A DNA stretch of 64,000 bases from Asterochloris sp. CNOR1. Lineage: Eukaryota; Chlorophyta; Trebouxiophyceae; Trebouxiales; Trebouxiaceae. A program made the translations under genes and the position numbers. Shown here piece after piece: positions 17,210 through 26,900 of the stretch; position 1 is the first letter of the stretch, and each line of letters begins with the position of its first letter. The DNA lies in the NCBI GenBank assembly GCA_963969365.1, contig OZ017748.1, positions 4,310,762-4,374,761 on the forward strand. The letters run 5' to 3'. The notes under the pieces are model-generated. The model did no database searches, was not told where the DNA came from, and saw nothing but the letters and a program-made list of their open reading frames with translations.

Positions 17210-17590
17210 TGCTGCTCTGACTGCAAACTGCGCTTCTGTGACAGGATAAGCCACAAGCGCCTGCCATGGTGCAGGGCATGCCATGAGGACCTGCCGAGTG
17301 GGCAGGCAGATGTCCACGGGCATTCAGTTGAGCTGTCAACACAGCTGGCTTGGCAAGTCATTGCAACACATGCCACTGCAGAGCGCAAAGGTGTAGATGC
17401 GCCAGCTGTGAGCTTTCTGTGGACTGTCTATAAGCGTGTGCTGGTCAATGCCCACACCTTCCCAAACTGGCTGTGGACACTTACTTTCAAGCATCAGTTG
17501 AGACCGCTGCCCGGCCATCCACTTTCCGGGAAGCTGCCTGACCTGCTCGCGTTCTTTTCCAACCGACGCACCCTTTATATCGGCAGTTGA
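17210..17590 (+). CDS. Open frame of unknown function, Cys/His-rich at its start (possible exon)
   Basis: A 127-codon frame is open from just after a TGA (17207) to a TGA at 17588. It begins CCSDCKLRFCDR and continues to LPWCRACHEDLP, a C-x2-C-x4-C...C-x2-C-H pattern that could bind zinc. It then runs through WTVYKRVLVNAHTFPNWLW to RRTLYIGS. There is no ATG near the start, so it would have to be a terminal exon. I recognise no family, and its last codons overlap the TATA-like box of the next gene. It may be a chance frame. Confidence 0.25.
   Translation, partial: CCSDCKLRFCDRISHKRLPWCRACHEDLPSGQADVHGHSVELSTQLAWQVIATHATAERKGVDAPAVSFLWTVYKRVLVNAHTFPNWLWTLTFKHQLRPLPGHPLSGKLPDLLAFFSNRRTLYIGS
17573..17580 (+). 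promoter_or_regulatory. TATA-like box upstream of the small Thr/Gly/Arg protein gene
   Basis: The sequence ctttatat lies about 135 nt upstream of the ATG at 17711, followed by a gene-free stretch. Spacing fits a 5' UTR of roughly 100 nt. The box overlaps the end of an open frame, so it is only suggestive. Confidence 0.35.
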
Positions 17591-17710
17591 TCACACACAA
17601 TCAAACAGACATCAACCAGCCCAGCGCCCATCTCGGACTACCCACACATCTCTTGCACACTCAAGGCCTGTGCGACTCAACTCCGACACTCGACTCCGGC
17701 ACAGCACAAC

Positions 17711-18473
17711 ATGTCGATGTGAGCTGCTCCCTGCTTGCTGCTCCCTGCTTGCTGCTTGATGCAGCCGCTCGTGCAGCCTGCTGATGCCTGTGTTTGCTGC
17801 AGGATGGGCATGAGAGTCCGCATGTTCTTTGCGCGCATGGGCTGCATGCGGCCAGCCACTGCTGGTGAGTTGTGTGCTAGTCAAATGTCAGTTGGGCCTC
17901 CATTGATACTGCTGCTCACCTGGTGGCTCCAAATTGCTTTGCTTTGCGCAGCACTGCGTTTGTTGCAAGTCTGCTTGCTGCTGTGTGGCAGCCTGCCTGC
18001 TGAGTTAGAACACATTGCCTTATGTCTCAGGCTGCTTGCTGCTGCGGGGTGCCTGCCTGCTGGGTTGGAAAAGCGATTGAGCACATCAGATTAGCCAGCA
18101 GGACAGCCGCCCAGTGTCTTCACCTGACTTGTGCAGTTTGCCCCAGGCTTTCTCTGGTCTGCAGGGCAGTGCCTGCTGAGTCAGAAAGTGGCTGAGCTGG
18201 CAGGCAGCTGCTCACCAAACTTTTGCAGTGCATCTGAGGTTTGCTGCTGTCTCTGCAGGTGGCATGGGCTCAACCACAGGAACCACAACCACCACCACAA
18301 CCACTGGCATGAACTCCACTGGAATGGGCACCACTGGACGGCGCCGCGGCCTGTTCGGCTTTGGTGGCCGGCGTGGCATGGGCGGCACAACTGCCCAGAC
18401 AGGCACCACTGGAAGGCGCCGTGGCCTGTTTGGCGGCAGGCGCCACAGGCAGCAGGCCGGGACTGTCCTCTGA
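17711..18473 (+). CDS. Small Thr/Gly/Arg-rich protein with a repeated TGRRRGLFG motif
   Basis: Three exons, 17711-17718, 17803-17864 and 18259-18473, in continuous phase, give 94 aa. The first exon is only 8 nt (M-S and two bases). The protein opens MSMMGMRVRMFFARMG, which is Met/Arg-rich and could be an organelle-targeting or membrane-associating helix. It continues through a run of eight threonines, then TGRRRGLFGFGGRRG, a spacer, TGRRRGLFGGRRHR, and ends QQAGTVL. I do not recognise the family. The basic, low-complexity composition suggests a disordered nucleic-acid- or membrane-binding protein, which is inference only. Intron 2 contains tandem duplicates of gcttgctgctg...gcctgcctgctg at 17968-18075. 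Confidence 0.6.
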
Positions 18474-19259
18474 TGCTGCCATACGGCCACCCACGAGGTT
18501 CAAGACTTTTGCAGCAGGGCCTTTGTGAGATGCTGCTGGGTCATCGCCGTGTGTCACAGACCCAACTTTTGCAGGGCCCAAGCTTTCTTGATCTCTCAGC
18601 CACATAAGTCATGACTTTTAGCTTGTCTGCCTGTGATTTACTGCTCGTGCAAGTCTTGCCAGTGGCCCTCCCTTTTGCTGAATGCCTTTAGGACCCTGAA
18701 TGAATGTACCGATGAAGGCCATGCTGTTACACCAAAACCACACTTTGTCTAGAAAAAGAGTGCAAGGTGGATGTCCAAAGCTCGTGAAGGCTTGTCATTG
18801 TATCATCTGTCAAAGCCCCAGCGGTTTGGTCAGGCCCAGTGTTTGGCGTCTGTGCAGAGGAGGGCGGTCTGCATGCAAACACCAAAATCTTAGCTGCAGG
18901 GATTACATTGCCGTGGGACCTACTGGAAAATGCCAGTCAACATGTCACAGCCGCTGCAACAGGGGGCGACACAGAGCACCCCTGCTCCCAAGCCTCCAAC
19001 TGGTTGCTTGACGCATAATGCCATCTGTGGGTCACAACATCTGCAGGAAGGCATGCAGGCTACTGCCCTCACCAGCAGCTCTGCAAGCAGGTGCAGCATG
19101 CAGCGCAGCGCTTGGGCGCGGTGTGTGCACCGCTGGCACCACCTATGACTTTGACAACTAGTGCAGCCTTGCAAGCTGCTGATGTTCCCAAATGATTACA
19201 AAATTAGTTAAGGGCAGCACACAGGGCAGGGCTGCAAGGGCTGCCTGCGAACCTGGCGC
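18474..19259. other. Intergenic region between convergent genes
   Basis: Lies between the stop of the small Thr/Gly/Arg gene and the stop of the scramblase gene. No coding segment could be supported. Two short similar segments with cttttgcagcagggcc and cttttgcagggccc occur at 18508 and 18567. Confidence 0.4.
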
Positions 19260-22200
19260 TCAGAAGTACAGGTAGTTGGCCAGGAAAGAGGCGGCCATGA
19301 GCACAGCCTTGTGGTCCGCCGGCGCCGCAGGGGGAAAGGCCACAAAGAAGTCGTTGGCGTTGGTGAACATTGACCTGCAGGGCAGCAACGCAAAGATTAT
19401 TGGCCCAAAGCAAGCTGGCAGAGGCCACCGAGAGTCAATGTCAATGGATGTTGTCCTGCAGAGGAGCACACCCAAACACCTACAACCTCCCTGGCCACTG
19501 CCAGACTGTGAAGTGCAGAGACAGGCTGCAGCAAAGCATGGCTGGCAGCTGTGGCTGAGTCCCCTGCTTGACTCTGCGAGTCTGGAGAGGCCCTTGTGGG
19601 TGCAACTGATTTGGCTGCATCAGCTGAAGGGGGGTTGACCTTGCCAGTGAGCACGCTGCCAGTGAGCAGCAGTGCCCTGTCCTGCAGGTGCGCATGTCAC
19701 AGCGCTGCACATGCTGCAGGAAGGCAGGCCAGCTGGAGGCAGCTGCCCGCACCGGAGAAGCATCGATGATGCGGGCTGCACACCACTCTGGTCAAGCCTC
19801 AGGGCCCGGCATGGTGCTGGCTATGGCTCTGTGCAGAGCGGCTGCTCCCCAACAAGCGGCTGCAGGTGGGGCACGGACCCACCAGGCATACACATGCTGG
19901 CACCAGCTTGGCCACGATGGGCCTCACAATATGCAGCCAGCTGACTCCTATCTGACCGCTGGCTGTGATGGGGACCAGGCATCTGGCTAAGCTGTGGGCT
20001 GCGCTGCAAAGCTGCCTGCGGCTGCTTCATGAGGGCACAACTGCTTGCTGATGCAGTTTTCCTAAATGCATTGGCAGTGGGGTCCCCACCACATGATCTT
20101 GCAACAGGCCTGACCAAGCACATGCAGCGTGCTCCCACACCATGGGGCACCCTGCTTGGAGGTGCACTGATCCGTATTGTTGCCAGGTCAGACTCACAAA
20201 AACCTCCAAGACAGGGCAGCTACCTGCAGCACGACCACCAATGCAGCGCACTGAGTTGTCTCCAGCAGCCCTTAGTGCAGGGAATCCACCAACTGCAGCG
20301 TCTTGGGTAGGTCTGCATGACTCACAGCAGCCCGGCCCCATACCTGGCAGCAGCCCTGAGTGGCAGATGCAGAGACCACAGCTGTGGACCCACCTGCAGC
20401 ATCCTGGGTAGGTCTGAATGACCTCGCCAACGGTGTCTGCGCCGCCGGCCGGGTGGATGGCCAGGCGCTTGTGCTTGCACATGCAGTTGGGCAGGCACGC
20501 GGTGGTGCAGCAGTTCTGGCAGCACGACACTGCAGGGCAAGAAAGGGGAACTTCAGCTGCCATGTGACCAGCACATCCACAGCAGAAGCGCTTTTGGCAG
20601 CACACCACTGGAAAGCAGGGAAGCGAAATGCGTAAGATGTCATGCTTGGCTGAGGAACAGCAGCATCATACTACTGCCTGCAGGGCAGGAGCCAGAGAAT
20701 TGTTAGCCCTCATGCAAACAGTGAAAGCACTGCTGGAAGGTCGTTGCCGCGGGAGCGGGGGGGCAGGAAGACGTTTCTCTTGAAGGCATAGGCATGGCGA
20801 CAGCGATCTGGCAGCACATCACGGCAGGAAAACAGAGGAGTCCCAGCACAGATGACGGCACAGAAAAGGCACATGCACTTCAGGCACGTCTTTTTTTGGC
20901 AGCAGTGTGACGGTCTGCAGTCTCGGCCTGAGAAGCATTTTGTCCTTGCTGCGAGTTTATGTGCCTTGTTGTGGGTGTGCAGAACATTGCACAGCCAGCT
21001 CTGAACACCATTGCGGGGCAGCCGCAGCTGCCCTGACTGATAGCGCAAAGCAATATCCCTGCACTGGAGGTGGCTCCGGCACATCATGACCAGAACCGAG
21101 CAGCCTCAGGTACCCATAGCGCTACACCAGCACACTCAGCACAGGAGCCTGATACAAAGCCACATGGGCTGCCCCAGCTGGCCGAACACAGCAGCCACAG
21201 GGTGCAGACCCACAGAGCTGGCCCTGCGGACTCGGCACAGGCGCTGGATGCCAACAATGTAGCAGCCTGGCTGGACAGCCGATTTGATTGTGTCCAGGTC
21301 CCACACCAGCACCACAGATGGCCACTCACTGGTGAGGGTGTAGATGAGCGTGCCAGCCGCGTCGTACACCTTGATCCAGCTGCTGCAGCTGCAGCACTTG
21401 TGTGTCTGCTCTGCGTAGCCCATCACAGTGCCTGCAGGGCAGCAATGTCATTCCCTTTTATTGCGATGAAGCAGTCTTTGCCCAGCGAAGGCAGGGGTCT
21501 GTTTTTGCGCAGCAGCCACAACCCCTGATGGGCATTGACGAGCCATGGGACATCCTTGCAGCTGCTCAAACATGTGTATATCTGCTGTGTACAGCTGACA
21601 ACAAATCCCGGAGGACAGTGGCGATCACTAATGTTACTGGCTTGCTCTGTTTGTCTGCTGAAGATGTCCAATACAGTCTGAGCAGGCAAGCAGGGCCAGG
21701 CCTTTAACAAAGTGACGGCGTTAGAAGCTGAGCGTCCAGCTAAAGGCGGCCGCAGCGTGTTAATGCGTCACAACCCTGCCCCAGCAATACGCAGGCGATG
21801 CTTGGCTAGTCAGCAGACGGCCACAGTCTAACATTTCACAAGATTGAGAACCCAGAGAGGGGCAGCAGTGGCCTGGACGAAGCTGCTGGCACAGCGTGAA
21901 TACAAAGCAGTGCAGTATTGCCCCTCTGCGTGCATTTTGCAGAGGTACATGAGAGGACAGTATGTGTTTGGCAGCCAAGGAGCAGCACACCACACACCCC
22001 AGCAGGGGCCGCTGCACACCTGCATGCCACAACGCATGTGCAGACGGCAGTGTCTTGAGACAGAAGACACACGCAAGCTCTCACCCTCTGTGTTCCGCAC
22101 GAAGACCTTGAGGGGGCAGGAGATGCAGCAGGTCAGGGGCCAGCAGGGCAGCCAGAAGCATGGCGCCGCGCAGGGGCGCTCCATCACAAAGCTCAGCCCA

Positions 22201-23834
22201 TTGAACTTGTCCTGCAGGCAGGCGGTCAAAAAGAGAGTAAGTGTTGAAGTGTTGTAGCAGCACCCTCATGCTGGCGCCGGCACTAACATAAGAAGCAAAT
22301 GGCGACTGCCCTTGCAGGTCAACGCCAGGCTGCCCAACCCCAAGAGCTGCACACCTGCCAAAGCCGCCTCGTCAAGTGCCTGCCCGCTCATATTGCGGGT
22401 CAGCATCAGCAGGGCAAGGTGGCCGGTCAAGCACAGCTATCACAGCTCTGCTACATTGCCCGAACACCTGCCCACCGCACAGGTCAGTGTGCTTAGTCGT
22501 GTCAGCGGGGTCTCCTGGACACTCAGTCGTCGTACACGTTGCGGGCAGCAACCATTGCTGCCAAAGCCAGGGTTTAGCCAGCAGTACAAGATCACCCATG
22601 CCTGCTCAAAGTGGCCAGCCTGTCAAGCATCAGGAGGTCCCAAATTGCAAGCAGATCTGGCTCTGCTGCGCGGCCCTACCTTGCAGGTCAGCGTCAGCCT
22701 GTTGTAGCAGCAGGGGAAGCACATGAAGGAGGCACACCCTGGGTTGTAGTCATCCACTGCCAGGCTCAGCTCCCCAGCATCAAACTCATTGTCTGAGGGC
22801 AGCTCCCCAAACCCCCGCACGCAGGGCTTCACCATGTACTGCAGGCAGCATAGCGGGTGGAACAAAAAATCTGTGGTTGGAAGTACAGGAAATGGTGGGC
22901 GGAGACTCGGCCAAGCCCTCTGGTACTGCATGCACAGGGGTTGGGTGGGGATTTGTCAAGCTGGAGGTTGGCATAAGCAGAGGGGGTGGACAACAGAGCA
23001 GCAACGTGGAGAGTTTAGGGTGGCACATGGGGAAGCCATGAGCACAAGCAGGACATGACGACAATTACCGCACTTGTGCAGCGCAGCATGTTGACAACAG
23101 CGAGCCTTGCTGGTGTGCTGCAGCCTATATGATGCCTGAGCGCTGGAACGGACTGAAAAGGAGCAGGGACTCGAGCTGGGCCTTGTAGGTCACTTTTGTC
23201 CAAAGCGGCAAGCAGAGCTGCACATCTGCTGCACATGCTCTGCAACACAAGGGTGGCTGGCCATCAGGCTGCCCTCCCACCTCTCTGAGCGGCTTGGAGC
23301 AGCAGCTCTTGTAGTCATCTTTGAAGAACCCACGGTACTTCACATGCACCGTGTTGAGGGGCGCCAGCAACTGTGTCCCCACAGACACACCAGGCGCTGC
23401 AGGAAGGGCAGAAGGATGTCAGGCCGCGTGAATGTGCAGAGCATTCCTCAAGGGAATTTGCAGGGTGAACAGCATGGCGCCCTATAGAGCAGAAATCCAT
23501 GCTGCCTGGCAGCATGCAAGCTGGCGCTTGAGGAGGCTGGCAAGCATCATTCGGAAAGGCCGGCATGAGGGGGCCTCGTCTAATAAAAAGCCGGCAGCCA
23601 TACCAGACATGCAGCAACGATACTTGGAATGCGTGCAGACGGCGGTGAGCCTGGACACTAACATGGCAATTCACCGCATCACAACGCCACGGAATGCTGC
23701 TCACCTGGGCCTGCCCCAGGCGAAGGCAGGTTGCTGGAGCTGGCTACCAGCTGCTGTGCCATCTGTTGGTCCTGGGGCTTGACAAGCATTGTCTTGGGGC
23801 TGCTGCTGTCGTTGGCATACAGCTGTCCGGCCAT
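19260..23834 (-). CDS. Cysteine-rich phospholipid-scramblase-like protein
   Basis: Seven minus-strand exons: 23834-23705, 23396-23281, 22838-22680, 22211-22085, 21431-21330, 20529-20394, 19374-19260. Phases agree throughout, giving 294 aa. After a polar Ser/Gln-rich N-terminus (MAGQLYANDSSSP) comes a beta-rich core with many paired cysteines: CFPCCYNRL, RPCAAPCFWLPCW, CCISCPLKVFVRNTEG, HKCCSCSSWIKVYDAAG, SCCQNCC. The end, FTNANDFFVAFPPAAPADHKAV followed by LMAASFLANYLYF, matches the C-terminal end of PF03803 scramblases (AD-x-F-x-I-x-FP ... KA-x-x-x-x-A-x-FLIDF-x-F). Family role: calcium-dependent lipid scrambling or lipid and transcription-linked binding at membranes. Activity here is not shown. 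The cysteine clusters are candidates for palmitoylation or metal binding. The start is 109 bp from the stop of the upstream coiled-coil gene. Confidence 0.87.
20275..20920 (-). repeat. Decayed copies of scramblase exon 6
   Basis: Downstream of exon 6 the segment 20275-20318 copies the exon end and donor (true site 20394-20425, acctacccaggatgctgcag). Upstream, 20570-20612 (VCCQKRFCCGCAGH) and 20840-20915 (HCCQKKTCLKCMCLFC) are degraded versions of the exon start SCCQNCCTT...CLPNCMCK. They keep the Cys pattern but are out of phase with the flanking exons. Confidence 0.72.
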
Positions 23835-23943
23835 GGCTGCAGCAGTTCCCAGGCACCTGCAAGCCTGCCGTGTGGTTGCTCCGGGCGCCTGCAACCCTGC
23901 CGGTTGTTTCTGCGATAATTAAATTGAAAATAAACTGTTCATG

Positions 23944-26900
23944 TCATTTGTCAGTATGGCTGGCTGCACTTTCAGTCCCATCTGCCCCAGCATCAGAGGC
24001 TGCCTCAGACAGTGAACCTTCCTGTAGGGAGTGCTTGGCCACCAGGCTGCCAGAAGGGGAGGGCGGAGCTGAGCCGCGCCAGATCTGCAGGCAGCATGCA
24101 GGGACAATGAGACTGGCTGCTGGGCAGCGTTAGCATGATGAAGAGGAACTGCAAGACTCACCCGCCAGGATCCAGACGCTTGCTGCTTTGGGCTGACAAT
24201 TGAGCTGGGCAGCTTGGGATCTCCAGCTTGACCCTTTGCCTCAGCTAGCTGCATCAGCACGTTGACCTGCATAGCGGTGGTGGTCTCACAGCTGTGACGT
24301 GCACCAATTGGCACTCTTTCAGGAGCTGGGCACACAATCAGCAATTTGCGGCTTTGTGCTGATGGAGCTGCGTGCTCACCTCATGGCAGATGCAGGCCAC
24401 TTTTCGAGGCATCTGACAGTGCGCTCACCTTCTCCTGGGTCGCCTGCGCCAGCCTGACTTGCAGGTCACTCTTCTGCCGTCTGAGAGCATCTAACTCTGA
24501 GCCATCGTGAGCCTGCAGGGCAGGCAGTGAGGTCTGGGGGCTTTCTGGTCTGGGTGGGACATGTCCCTGGCCTCTGCCATTGACAAATGCATCAGCAGAT
24601 GATGCGGCACCTTGAACTCAGGCAGTGCAGAAGCTGTGCAGGCAGGCAATCAGGTTCTCATATCTGCAGCTCAGTGCAGAGGCCTGTGCAGGCAGCAAAA
24701 TGCAGGACACACCTGCACCTGCTCCACTAAAGGGCAAGAGCAGGGCAGATGCTGTGCATGCGGGTTGTGCAAATGCTCGAGCTCTGAGAGACGCTGTGCA
24801 CTGGCTGTGCAAGCAGCAGGTAAGGGCTCGCACCTGCACCCGCTCCAGCTCTGAAAGGCGCAGCAGGGCCTTCACCTTGTCCTGCGACACCTGCAGCAAT
24901 GGAGAGAGAAATGGTCACTAGCAGGATGCTCGCTGATCATGGCGCTTTCACTGTCTGCTCCCCCGTTGTATTGGTGCTCTCAGCATTCACATGCTGGCAA
25001 TACGGCACTGCTTGACAGCAGCCCCGGCCTGCTGCTGTGTAACAGCTGCGATGCAGTGCCTGGCAGTGAACATAGCAACAGCTTTAAAGCGCCAGCAGTG
25101 CTGACCAGTCACACTACCCAGCATTGGGCAGGCTGCCGGGAAGCATAAGTCTAGACATCTACATGACCAGCATAATTGACCAGCAGCAATGCACTGCCTG
25201 CTAGGGAACCTAACGAGCACCACCGAGGGGGCTGTATCTCTGCATGGACCTGCTTGGCAAGAAGTGACACATGAGGGTCGACCCAACAAAGTGCTCTGGT
25301 CAGCAACCCCAGTGTGGGGCTGCTGTGCGTGGGGAATGTGGCTTCTCTCAAGCCGCTCAACAAGCTGCCTGCCATATGCCCTCACCTCCTGCAGCTGCTT
25401 CTCAACAGCGCTGATTCTGGACTGCATCTCATCCTGCTTCTTCTGAAATAGAAGAACCTGCAGCACCATTGAGACAGTAAGAGCAAGGCGTGGCAGGGCA
25501 CCACATTGTGTGCTCACTGGCCTCAGCAGGACTGCTTACAAATTACTGCAGCTGCCCTACCACAGACAGCCCACCTGTTGCTCGCGCTCATTGTAGGTCT
25601 CCTCCTCGACAGCCCTGAACTGGGCCTGCTGCTCCTCCATCTGGTTCTTGAACTCCTGGCGCACCGTGCGCAGCTCTGTGTTGGCCTCAGCCAACTTTCG
25701 GTGCGCGTCCCTCAGCTGCCCCTCCAGGTTTTCCTGCTCTTGCTGCAGAGCGTCCACGGTGGCCTGCAGGCCACCGAAAGGCAAGCGACTGCATTTTGCT
25801 TGAGTTCTGGGTGGCTGTCTCTCCATGTGTCTCATTCTGCTGCAGGGCATTGGGTGTGACCTATGGGGCAGCAGGAGTGTGCCAGGTGAAATTGAGCAGG
25901 GACCAGAGTGGCGACTGGATGGTGGGACGCAGCCTCAGCCTCGGAAGCTGCTCCAGTCCAGCCTCTCAATGTGAAGTCATCCTGCAGGTCCTCCCCGTTG
26001 CTGAAGCAGTGCATGCTGGGCCCAGGTCAGCAGTCAGATTCTGAGTCTACTTACGTGCCTAGCAAAGCCTCCGCAGACGGCACGCTCCACCAGGCAGCCA
26101 GCTGCTGAATCACTGGTTTCAGCCTGGCACAGTTCACATCCTTAGTTGCTGCAACCAAGAGGCACCCTGGATGCAGTTCATTTAGTGTGCAGGCAAATTT
26201 GGCTGCACAAGCAGGCTCAGCCTCAGATGCAGCTCCATGTGCATCCTCAGCTGTCTCTCTGCCCCAAATCCCGAGCCCTAATTCTCCAAGTGCAGTGTGG
26301 CGTGTGAGGCAACCCTGACTGCAGCGCTGCACATTGCCCACCTTGAGCTGCTGGATCTGCTTGCTGGACGCTGCCTCAGCCTCAGATGCTGCTGCCTGTG
26401 CATCCTTCAACTCCTTCTCTGTAGCCGCGGCTCTTTCTGACAGCGATCCCAGCTTCTGCCAGGCAGTTGCCGTCTCTGCCTGGGACTCGTGCAGCTCATC
26501 CTGCAGAGAGGACTCCAAGAGTTCAAACCAAATGAGCAAGCCCAACGATCAACAGCCCCAGCTGCTGCTACGCAGTTGCTGTCTCTAATTGGGATCATGT
26601 AGCTCATCCTGCGGCACGGAGACCAGCAGCTTGCTTTAGACGGCCAGCTCAGAGACCATGACCCCAGCTGCTGCCTCGCAGCCGCAGCCCCTGCGTAGGA
26701 CTTTGTGCAGCTCATCCTGCAGAGTGGAGACCAGCAGTTGAGCCAATCAGCGAGCTCAGGAAAAACGATCCCCGCTGCTGCCATGCAGTTGCTGTCTGTG
26801 CCTACCTTGTGCAGCTTGCCCTGCATGCCGGTGACAGAAAGCTGGAGTCGCATTGGCCAGCTGAGTCGTTACCAGCTATGCCATGTTTGCAGCCGCTCAT

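Noticed and set aside
20750-20920. Additional scramblase exon (HCCQKKTCLKCMC)
   Set aside because: Exons 21431-21330 and 20529-20394 join exactly in phase without it, and it aligns with the latter's start.
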